Shown here: in pieces, positions 20,714-30,076 of the stretch
Layout: each line of letters begins with the position of its first letter
Position numbering within the stretch: position 1 is the stretch's first letter
NCBI GenBank assembly: GCA_001839685.1
Contig: MLAK01001237.1
Location: 1-64,000 of the forward strand
Reading direction: 5' to 3'
Length of the DNA stretch: 64,000 bases
Source of the DNA: Tritrichomonas foetus
Taxonomy: Eukaryota; Parabasalia; Tritrichomonadida; Tritrichomonadidae
Made by a program: the position numbers and the translations under genes
Notes under the pieces: model-generated
What the model saw: only the letters and a program-made list of their open reading frames with translations
Told to the model about the DNA's origin: nothing
Databases searched by the model: none

Positions 20714-21460
20714 ATGCTTTCCCTTACCTTTCGTATGATTTCGGGACATGAAGTCAAAATGAATGTTGACCCGTCTCTTACCATCGAAAAAGTGAAAGAG
20801 CAGCTCGTTAGAACAATTCGTGGAGGACCCCGCAAAATGAAGTGTCCCTTTACCACCCAGCAGCATTACCTCGTTTTTCAGTCACGCATTTTGAAAGATT
20901 CGCAAATTATCAGTGAAGTTGGGCTCGAACCGACATCAATTATTTATATCCAGCCGAAAGCGAGACAATCGTCGCCGAACGTGAAAAGATTCCATAAGAG
21001 AACAGATGTCGAAACGCTGAGCCCTAGTTTTGCTCCTCCGCCCAATCGCTCTCATTTGAATCCATCCACATTTGAAGAAAACGTCAACAAGCTTCTTGAA
21101 TTTGGTTATTCTCGTGAAGATTGTGAAAAAGCACTAAGCTCTGCTTTCAACGACCCATTTTTAGCAGCTGAATATTTGGCCAATTATGGCGGTCGTACCC
21201 CGCCCACTTTTCCGACCAGCCAAGTGCCTATAAATGAGCCGCCTTTTGTCTATGAAGGAGATTCAAACTTCGAAAAGGTTCAGCCGCGCGATATTTCTGA
21301 ATTTGAATTAAATCAGCTTTCTGATTTCCAAAACATTGAAGACCCTGAAACAGGTGAGGTTAAACACTTTGATCTCGCCACAATCATTCAGGTTTATAAA
21401 ATGATGGGATGCGATCCACACTCAGCATATAATTGTTTGATTTCGATGACTTCTGACTGA
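20714..21460 (+). CDS. UBL-UBA ubiquitin receptor (Rad23/ubiquilin-like)
   Basis: 248 residues. An N-terminal ubiquitin-like domain (about 1-82) contains LTFRMISGHEVKMNVDPSLT and a final IIYIQPKAR. A Pro/Ser linker leads to a UBA domain (about 119-159: FEENVNKLLEFGYSREDCEK). The C-terminal 60 residues, including DLATIIQVYKMMGCDPHSAY, could be a degenerate second UBA-like module. Proteins of this plan shuttle ubiquitinated clients to the proteasome, and the proteasome ATPase Rpt1 is encoded 11 kb upstream. Rad23 would also have an XPC-binding domain, which I cannot identify, so the exact subfamily is open. Confidence 0.8.
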   Translation: MLSLTFRMISGHEVKMNVDPSLTIEKVKEQLVRTIRGGPRKMKCPFTTQQHYLVFQSRILKDSQIISEVGLEPTSIIYIQPKARQSSPNVKRFHKRTDVETLSPSFAPPPNRSHLNPSTFEENVNKLLEFGYSREDCEKALSSAFNDPFLAAEYLANYGGRTPPTFPTSQVPINEPPFVYEGDSNFEKVQPRDISEFELNQLSDFQNIEDPETGEVKHFDLATIIQVYKMMGCDPHSAYNCLISMTSD

Positions 21461-21668
21461 GAACAAATGAATGCGTTTTTTGAAGGATTTTTGTAGCTGT
21501 AAAAATATTAACCTTTTTTTTATTTGTGTATTTTTCGTTTTGTTTTCTTTTCATTTTGTTTTCTTTTCATTTTGTTTCCTTTTCTTTTTGTTAACTTTTC
21601 TTTTTGTTTTCTTTGCATTTTGTTTCATTTTCATTTTGTTTCCTTTTCATTTTGTTTCCTTTTCATTT

Positions 21669-22450
21669 NNNNNNNNNNNNNNNNNNNNNNNNNNNNNNNN
21701 NNNNNNNNNNNNNNNNNNNNNNNNNNNNNNNNNNNNNNNNNNNNNNNNNNNNNNNNNNNNNNNNNNNNNNNNNNNNNNNNNNNNNNNNNNNNNNNNNNNN
21801 NNNNNNNNNNNNNNNNNNNNNNNNNNNNNNNNNNNNNNNNNNNNNNNNNNNNNNNNNNNNNNNNNNNNNNNNNNNNNNNNNNNNNNNNNNNNNNNNNNNN
21901 NNNNNNNNNNNNNNNNNNNNNNNNNNNNNNNNNNNNNNNNNNNNNNNNNNNNNNNNNNNNNNNNNNNNNNNNNNNNNNNNNNNNNNNNNNNNNNNNNNNN
22001 NNNNNNNNNNNNNNNNNNNNNNNNNNNNNNNNNNNNNNNNNNNNNNNNNNNNNNNNNNNNNNNNNNNNNNNNNNNNNNNNNNNNNNNNNNNNNNNNNNNN
22101 NNNNNNNNNNNNNNNNNNNNNNNNNNNNNNNNNNNNNNNNNNNNNNNNNNNNNNNNNNNNNNNNNNNNNNNNNNNNNNNNNNNNNNNNNNNNNNNNNNNN
22201 NNNNNNNNNNNNNNNNNNNNNNNNNNNNNNNNNNNNNNNNNNNNNNNNNNNNNNNNNNNNNNNNNNNNNNNNNNNNNNNNNNNNNNNNNNNNNNNNNNNN
22301 NNNNNNNNNNNNNNNNNNNNNNNNNNNNNNNNNNNNNNNNNNNNNNNNNNNNNNNNNNNNNNNNNNNNNNNNNNNNNNNNNNNNNNNNNNNNNNNNNNNN
22401 NNNNNNNNNNNNNNNNNNNNNNNNNNNNNNNNNNNNNNNNNNNNNNNNNN
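21669..22450. other. Assembly gap (782 N)
   Basis: Unsequenced stretch within the minisatellite. The true length and content are unknown. Confidence 0.95.
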
Positions 22451-22468
22451 TAGTGTGAGTGGTAGGAC

Positions 22469-22524
22469 AAAGGTTTATGGGATGGTCCCCACAAACCTTT
22501 GGGGGGACCACGATGTAAACCTTT
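22469..22524. repeat. GC-rich two-step hairpin at gap edge
   Basis: The outer arms AAAGGTTTA (22469-22477) and TAAACCTTT (22516-22524) are perfect complements. The inner arms TGGTCCCC (22483-22490) and GGGGACCA (22503-22510) are too. They enclose a 12-base loop, with 5-base internal loops between the steps. The composition is unlike the surrounding AT-rich repeat. Confidence 0.75.
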
Positions 22525-22576
22525 CATATAGGAGGCATTTTGTTTCCTTTTCATTTTGTTTCCTTTTCATTTCGCT

Positions 22577-22966
22577 TTCTTTATAATATATAATCTATGT
22601 GCTCTCAATCTATATCGAAATTGACCAGGAGAAGAACAACAAAGACCATGGGATTGAGTCCTGCAATCAAATCAATCAGATTTGTGATAGTACAAGTTCA
22701 TTTATGAAATATCATCAGATTTTATACTCTATAATTATGTTTGTACCTGCTTAGAAAGAATCAATGGCAAACTCGGTTTGAATAAATTTATACACTTATA
22801 AAAAAAATAAAGAAAGAAAAAACTTCATTAAACATATTTTAATAAGAATACAACAATATATTATATATGTTTGACAAAAGTAATACAGTTTTGTCGTTTT
22901 ATGTTCCACCAAAAATGCTTTTTGGGTAAATTCCGATTTTTTTCAGACTATTTTTTATGTCAGTAT
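22577..22966. other. Intergenic region
   Basis: About 390 AT-rich bases between the minisatellite and the end of the small minus-strand gene; no gene or motif seen. Confidence 0.5.
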
Positions 22967-23419
22967 TTATATTTTAGGATTGTTGCAGTATAATACTTTC
23001 AACCATAATGATTTATTTTTTTCAAACTCTACTTTCGCTGCAGCAATAATGATATTTTGATGTTGAGCATATCTGTTGAAATAAGCGTTGATGCATCTAT
23101 CCTCTTTCCGAGACATCTGAGGAAGATCGATTTTATCGCATATCAAATCATGCATCATTTTAATATATTTTTTTTGAATTGCTTCCCCGAAAAATACTTC
23201 TTGATAAAATCTGTTTCTAAAGTGTTTCCCTTGCTTTGTGAGAACAATTTTCTCTTTCTTCTTTAATTCTTTTTTGTTTCTTTCTGAAACTTGATTCTCA
23301 TAATCATAAACCGTTTCATGATCATCGCCTTGAAGGAAGGAGAAAAGGAAGTCTTCTTCATTTTCATCATGGTCCATCATGTCTTGGTCCAAAAAGCAAT
23401 ATGAATCAAACTCCACCAT
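22967..23419 (-). CDS. Small hypothetical protein behind a phased motif array
   Basis: 150 residues from the ATG at 23419. The start is chosen because TCACCTCATT, an Inr nearly identical to that of PPDK, ends eight bases before it; a longer frame exists upstream but lies before the Inr. The N-terminus is acidic (DQDMMDHDENEED). The rest is basic and probably helical, ending with MSRKEDRCINAYFNRYAQHQ and an aromatic segment. I recognise no family; a DNA-binding role is possible but not shown. It is flanked by more than 3 kb of gene-free DNA. Confidence 0.5.
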   Translation of the reverse strand: MVEFDSYCFLDQDMMDHDENEEDFLFSFLQGDDHETVYDYENQVSERNKKELKKKEKIVLTKQGKHFRNRFYQEVFFGEAIQKKYIKMMHDLICDKIDLPQMSRKEDRCINAYFNRYAQHQNIIIAAAKVEFEKNKSLWLKVLYCNNPKI

Positions 23420-23426
23420 TCGATAA

Positions 23427-23436
23427 AATGAGGTGA
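23427..23436 (-). promoter_or_regulatory. Inr of the small minus-strand gene
   Basis: On the minus strand this reads TCACCTCATT and continues TTATCG up to the ATG. It sets the start at 23419. Confidence 0.55.
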
Positions 23437-23568
23437 GACTAATGTGTATTGAAAAATTCATATGTGTCAATTTATTTTTTAGAAAATAATTGTGAATAAT
23501 TCAATACGAAAATGTAATGTAATTCTTTGAAATTTCTGAGACCGAATGGCGAATTTCGAGTGTTATAA

Positions 23569-23720
23569 TGTAACCATATCTTATCAATTATCATGGAATT
23601 AATTATAACCATTTTTTATGAAATCGATTATTTTAAATATAACCATATATTGCGAATCTACTTGCAATAAATTGTAACCATATTTCATGAAAATAATGAA
23701 GAGAGAAATGTAACCATTTT
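23569..23720 (-). promoter_or_regulatory. Five phased M3-like sites
   Basis: TAACCAT occurs at 23571, 23606, 23640, 23675 and 23711, with spacings of 35, 34, 35 and 36 bases. Four copies are followed by AT or TTT in similar context while the spacers have diverged. Read on the minus strand, towards the gene ending at 22967, the sites are (T/A)ATGGTTA, which in TATGGTTA differs from the M3 consensus at one base. Confidence 0.55.
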
Positions 23721-26700
23721 GTTCTCAATATGAAATTTGATCAAATTCAAGAAAAAGTTGATGAGGAATTACATAAATTTCGAACAAAGTTGTCGATTCA
23801 CTTTGAAGCCATTAGTGTAACAAACAACTTGTTATCGTGAAATATTCATTGTCCTTAGGTTTGGATGAATTGATAAAAACTATCTGTGATCAATATTGTG
23901 CTTTAAAAATAATTATTCAATGCATTAAATGAATCTTGAACTGTGATTAAATCGTTTTTAACTAATTGAAATAAGAATTTTTATGGAAATTTAAATTGAT
24001 TAACTTCGACTATTTCTATATTTATGTAATTTTGTGATTGTTTGCCATTGTTTCCATTGATTTCTGTGAAACATATCAACGAGATAATATGATCAAATGG
24101 ATAATCAACGAAATATATAAATAGAATGTGGAAAAGTAAATAAATGAATGCAAGAAGATATTCCGAAATTCTTTTTCACAATGAACACAACAATGAAATA
24201 AGATTGATTTTTTAAAATTGTAAAAAATTCTATAAAAAGTAATACATGAATTTGTATAAATGTAGGATGTAATTGTGGAAACTTTTGGTGAAAATACTCT
24301 ACAAAAAGATTAGGTTCTGTAATTAATTTAAAGTTGATGAATTCTGAGTTTAATCTTATAACTGATTTAGCCATGGAATAGAAAGGAGAATAATATTAAA
24401 ATAATGTCATAAAATCCCTTTATTTGACATAAAATAGATTTGATATTCCATTGTGTCATTTTTCGCTTGATTCTGGAATATCGAATAAGATATTGATCAA
24501 AAATGTTGTTGACAAGATTCAAATTATACTAACTAAATTTTGTTCATCAAAATGAAAAATGTTTTGTTTGAGAATAAATTGCTGGAGATTTTCAAAGCAA
24601 ATATTCAAGAATGAAATCAATAATTGAAAATGTGAAAATAATATTTCAATTTTGAAAGGTGTTAAATATTTAAATATGTTTTGATAGTGAACAAATTAAC
24701 AAGCTGTAACGGAATTGTGATGATTATAATTTTTTGTAAATTTTAATTCTGAAACCTGTGATTCAATGAATTGAATGAAACGAAAAACACACAATCTTGG
24801 TAGCTTTGAATTTTCAATGTGATAAAGTGAATTTTATAAAAATCTATGAAAATGCGGACAATTTGAAAAGCTAATAGAAGTAATATTGACGATTACAATA
24901 TTTAAATCATAATATTTTTTAAATAAGATTGAATTATTTGAAATTACCTTTCAATGGTAGGAATGTGTAATGTCCATTCTCTATTGTTTTAAACTATTTA
25001 TCAAGAAATGAACGCATAACTAAAGACAATGTAAAACCAAAATAAATTAAAATTCCTGAAAAACACAATAATTATTCCGAAAAAGACAAAAACGCCCAAG
25101 AATATAAAGGATGATATAGGGCATGACTGCAAAGTTCATTTTTACAATGATCTTTGAGATTTGTAATATTTGTGGTAACTAGAAATGAGTGAAGAAATCA
25201 GTTTCTAATCGAATAGTATACTTATGCTTTTAGTATTAAATAATTGCGATGATGATTATCACAGTTTTGATTCATCTTCATTTGATTTTTTAAATAATCT
25301 TCAATTTTCCAATTTTGCATTATAGATCATGGCTGAGAAGATCTACATTTGTATGACAGTAATCTGAAATTTTGATGGTAACTGTGAAAAAATTAATTTA
25401 TTTTCTTACTTAAATTTAGAAACATCCTATATCTTGATAAAAGGTTAATTATTGTGCAATATTATTTCTATTATTGCGATTGATCACTATTCCTCTATTT
25501 TTAATTATTAATTAATAATATTGAATTCTTTTTTAAATCCAAAGTTGACAATTCTTTTTACAAATACTCACATATTTCATATCCATTAATTTGATTTCCT
25601 AATTCAAAATCACTTTTTTCATCCAAAAGCATTCAATTTGATCAAACACTTTTGTTGAGCTTCTTTTCTCATTTCTTGTATCTTTATAGGATAGCAATTT
25701 CCAATTCAACAATTGATCATTCTCTCAAATCCACCACATATGTATTCCATTAATTGAATTCGAATTCTGTTGATTCTATAAATGTATATGAACTGAATTG
25801 TTGCCATGCTATCTATTAGAGTATCTATTCAACTAATTAAGTATAAGCATGAAAAAATAGATTCTATTCAAGTTTTATCCCTGTTCATATTTCATAAAAA
25901 AAAAACTTTTTGAATACTAGTTGATTTTTTTTTTATATCCGCTGATCAAATCACTTTTATCATTAAAAACCGGACTTGTTCATTTGTGAAACAAAATTGT
26001 ATGATTTATAATTCTAAATTGTGAAGAAAGTAACAAGTAAAATCTATTCAATTTATAAAAAATACATGAATAACGCTTCTGTTAGTTATAACTCAAAGGA
26101 AATCGAATAGAAACAGACAGTTGACGGATTATATTGAAGTTATAGCTTTTATAGATATGAACGTACAACTTTAGATCGATATATACATCCAAAGAAGATA
26201 TTTGTTCGGGTTATTTTTTATCTGAATTTACCCAGAAAGCAATTTTCTTAATCTTTCAATGGGATATTTAAATGGATATTCAAAATTATTATTGTCATTT
26301 CAAAATCTAAACAAATATTTCAATTGATTCTATTATCTACAATAATTTATTGAAATTTCTATAAATTACATAGAAAAATTCACTAACTAATTCAAAACTA
26401 TATACTCTCATAATTCAGACCAATTTGTGATGAATTAAACAGAAATGGTGAGTCGAGATATAAAAAAAAATTCCCAGATGATCTTAGAACGTGATTTTTA
26501 CTTTATTTCTATATGTTTTACACCATCAGTTACAACCCAACCATTTTACACAATTTTTATCCTATTATCCTAACTGAATTTTGATGGAACATAGAAAGTA
26601 ATATAGTAATTCTGAAGCAACCCTTTTTATTTCTCACAAAGTTTATTTCAAAAATTTCTCGTTCATTGAAATTTTCTGTAAAAATCATCAAATTGAATAA

Positions 26701-26752
26701 ATTGAAAAAATAAAAAAAATTATTCTTTAACAAATCGCTTTCATCAGAATTC
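23721..26752. other. Gene-free AT-rich region
   Basis: About 3 kb. The frames at 24105-24374 and 26557-26823 (minus) are low-complexity Phe/Ile/Leu-rich translations of AT-rich DNA without codon bias. No tRNA, transposon or repeat array is recognised. Confidence 0.55.
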
Positions 26753-27556
26753 ATGATCCGTGTAAGAAACAAGAAAAAGATCAGCCGTATCCTAAATAGC
26801 CGCTTGGAATTCATCCATTTCATCCATAATTTGATCTCCCAACAGGAGAGAAATCCCTCAAAAAAGATCGAAATTAATACGATTTATTCTCACTCTGGTG
26901 TTGAAAAACGAAGGCTCTATGATCTTATGAATGTATTGACAGCCTGTGGAATTACAACTAAAGACGTTCATTTGTATAAATGGAATGGAATGGCCAATTT
27001 TCAAAATTGCTTAGCCAGAATCAAATGTGATATTGAACATAATTACTCAAAGAAATCTACAGAGAAGGATTCCATGTTCTTACCATTGCGTTTGTTTTCT
27101 CTTCCAAAATCAGCAACACTTGGAACATTGACCACAACGTTATTTTCAATTTTTATGTTTTTTATGAAAGATACTTTGAAAGTTCGAGATGTGTCTTTGA
27201 TTATTGCTGGTCCTACTACGAAATCTACCCATCTGATCAAAAGATTGTATCTTGTCACATTTATGTTAGAAAAAATTGGAATTTTGAAACATGAAATTCG
27301 AGGAGGTGATTATAAACTAATGTGCAATATGAAAAAGGCAATATCGGATGGGTATAACCTCCTAGTTCAAAATAATGACTTACCACCCATCTATATCGCT
27401 AACTTGTTGAATCGTATAGGTGATTATTATTATGAAAACCAGTTGTTAGCAAGAAATGAACTATTGGAACTCACACTAATTGAAGCTTCAAAACCACGCA
27501 AATTTGAAGATCCATCTCAATCTAATGAAACTCATTTTCATATTGAAAATTCATGA
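26753..27556 (+). CDS. Atypical E2F transcription factor with two DNA-binding domains
   Basis: 267 residues. Residues about 10-78 form an E2F/DP winged helix, with the DNA-contact motif as RRLYDLMNVLTACGI (53-67). Residues about 118-190 look like a second, weaker winged helix starting SLPKSATLG and containing KRLYLVTFMLEKIGIL (163-178), where RRIYDIxNVLExxGL is usual. Two tandem domains and no recognisable dimerisation or transactivation region match the E2F7/8 (plant DEL) class, which represses cell-cycle genes without a DP partner. The second domain has lost part of the RRxYD motif, so its DNA binding is uncertain. The start is the ATG beside TCATCAGAATTC, an Inr-like leader. It stands alone in a gene-poor stretch. 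Confidence 0.75.
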   Translation: MIRVRNKKKISRILNSRLEFIHFIHNLISQQERNPSKKIEINTIYSHSGVEKRRLYDLMNVLTACGITTKDVHLYKWNGMANFQNCLARIKCDIEHNYSKKSTEKDSMFLPLRLFSLPKSATLGTLTTTLFSIFMFFMKDTLKVRDVSLIIAGPTTKSTHLIKRLYLVTFMLEKIGILKHEIRGGDYKLMCNMKKAISDGYNLLVQNNDLPPIYIANLLNRIGDYYYENQLLARNELLELTLIEASKPRKFEDPSQSNETHFHIENS

Positions 27557-30076
27557 CATATTGAGGCATGTTGTTTGTAATTAGGACTTAGTAAAAGTCA
27601 ATAAGAATACAACATTTTTTATTTTCTTTTTCTAAAGGGTCAATGTGAAAAAATCTATCTTTTTATATTATTATTCATGACGATTTATTTGATAATACCA
27701 AAACAATATATGATTGTTACTCATTGTAGAGAATGGTGAGAAAGTGTACTTTCATTGTTATAATGAATATTTTCAATATTCAAATAGAATATCATTTACA
27801 AAGAGAGAGATAAATTGTGCAAAAATCCTATTCATCAGAGTTTCTGTGAATTTGAAGTTTTTACTTCATAAGAATAAATTGTAGTGAACTACAATAAGAG
27901 AAAATCTTTGAGGGTGTCCTGCAATTTTGAAACTCTATCCCAGGTTTTACGGGTTTATATATTAGAAGAGGAATGTATATATTAGTAAGTACTCTGTTTC
28001 TACAATTTTCAAAGTCAAATTTCAAATAAAATTTTCAAATTCATTCGCCAGAAGTTGTTGGACTTTCGAAAGATAATTCGACAAATAACATAATCATGAG
28101 ATATATTCCAAAGTGAAAGTAAGTGGAAGCGTTTGATTCAATTAATGGCGACATCTGAAAATTGATCATATCATTTTTTAAATTTGAGGAGAATCCTTAT
28201 AAAATATAGATTTTAAACCAAACTACTCTATAACTTGTATTAAGGAAGTAAATCAACAAAGCCACAAATTATTGTTGATTTAATTGCTGGTTTACTTAAT
28301 ACAAGTTGTTTGATGATTTGCTTTCTGTGCTTCTTTATTTGTTGAGTTGTTTAATTATTAAAGAAATTACTGCATTTGTTTATTTCTTTATTTCATTAAT
28401 AATAGAATTAATAAGTTAATATCATACTATGTTAATAATTTAAACTTTCAATTTATCACATATTCAATCTATAGCTCAACTTCCAAAATAACGTTTCTAA
28501 ATCCACAAGATATTGAAAGAACAAGTTATTTATAGAAATATTGAATATTGATTGAATTTATTGAATGGAATTCTATAAAATTATTTGGAATACACTAAAC
28601 AAAAATTCAATACTTTTTTCGCTGTGTATTGTTAAAGATATCATTTTCATCATTTACAAATGAAAAATCATATGAAAAACCGACGATTTATTATTTATCT
28701 AAATATTTACTAGATTGTTTTAAAATAAAAAATGGAAAATTTAAAAAAAGAAAAAATCTGATATTTGATATATTATGAATTATTAAATAAATGTTAGATT
28801 CACAAAGTACAAGAAATAAAGAATATAGAGAAACCATTAGGCAAATAATTTCAAACTCATATTCATGAAAATCAACAAGTTTTTTTGGCAAAAAAATAAG
28901 AGCTCAGAAAAAATTATTTAGAACGAGCTTTTTGAATGATCACCAATCAATCAATGCACAGCTCAAGTCCGGTACGAGTAGTACCCCGATATTGCAAAAT
29001 TGTGGTTTTCATCACTTTAGTGTTCATTCTAGTATTTTTCTCCAACTGTATTTCATTGGGATGATGTTTCTCTCTTTGCTATCGTTTTCTCGTTGATGGT
29101 TGTATCTCAAAGTACATTTTAAATAGTTTATGAGAGAGATTCTTTTTTATATAATATTGAATGAAAATTCAAAACAATTTGTACCTTTCAAATTAAATAT
29201 GAGTGTTGCAAAACCACCCTTCAGAATTTGTATGATATCTTTATGAAAACAAATCCTAACAATATTACAATTAAATGAAGAGATATTGATATTATTTAGC
29301 AGAAATATTAACTTTTTTAAGAAACATGAAAAAGATCATCAAAGAAAACAATAATCAATAGTTTTTTCATTATAGTCTTGAAACCAGCTTTCACCTAATT
29401 TTTCTGATATATCAATAGTAAGTATTGTGCATCGCCCATGAAGATATTATGATTTGTCAATATTGATAATGTTAATGAGCATATTAAAGTAATAGGCACT
29501 ATGTGAGTGTTTGATGTGTTAAAATGATCAAGAATTTTGAATAGAATAGACGAATAGTGAAGAGACCAAAATATTCAGCTATTCAAAACATACAGAAAAA
29601 GATCGCTCATACGATCAATAAAGAACTTTTTCACTATAATTTATTCCTTACTATTTCCATAGTAAAAAAAAAGCATTCAATTTTTGAAGGTTTCGTCATT
29701 GTGGAAGTTTACGAAATTTTCTGATTGATTATCTCGTGAGATATAATATGCAAATTCATTAATCAAAAGCAATATGAAAAAATTCCGAGGAGGAAATGAT
29801 ACATTGAATTTTGAGAATTAACTCAATCAAAATAATCTAATAGAATTTTTGGATGATGAAGGACGAATATATTCAGAATTTACGAATGTTTATATTGTTA
29901 TTTGAGTACTAATATCCAAACTTCCTTTCAAATTTATGATTTATGTTGAAGAAAAGAACTTTTTCATTAATCTTACTGAGGATTTCTCAGCTTTTTCAAA
30001 GTTTTGGACACAATGGATATTCTCAAAAGTTGCACAATTTAGACATCGAGAGTATTCAAACAAAATCAATTTTAAA
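27557..30076. other. Gene-poor intergenic region
   Basis: About 2.5 kb, AT-rich. It contains the palindrome at 28232-28307 and a short GC-richer island at 28955-28995, described separately. No coding sequence is supported; the frame at 28691-28891 (minus) is random. Confidence 0.55.
28232..28307. repeat. Interrupted palindrome
   Basis: The outer arms AACTTGTATTAAG (28232-28244) and CTTAATACAAGTT (28295-28307) are perfect complements. The inner arms TAAATCAACAA (28249-28259) and TTGTTGATTTA (28272-28282) are also perfect. The right side carries 8 extra bases between the arms. The loop is 12 bases. Confidence 0.7.

Larger units (their letters stand above)
21531..22576. repeat. 16-bp minisatellite around an assembly gap
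   Basis: Units of the type CTTTTCATTTTGTTTC repeat from about 21531 to 21668 and again from about 22536 to 22576. Between them are 782 Ns and a GC-rich hairpin. Early copies vary more than those next to the gap, as in an array homogenised towards its centre. The array begins about 70 bases after the UBL-UBA stop. Reading frames across it are artefacts. Confidence 0.85.

Noticed and set aside
21471..22586. Several long reading frames on both strands across the N gap
   Set aside because: They are open only because N codons contain no stops; the flanks are minisatellite DNA.
24105..26823. Minus-strand frames of about 88 residues
   Set aside because: Phe/Ile/Leu-rich translations of AT-rich DNA, with no homology pattern or Inr.
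29936..30076. 47-residue N-terminal extension of the surface protein
   Set aside because: It would hide a clear signal peptide; the ATG at 30077 is the better start.
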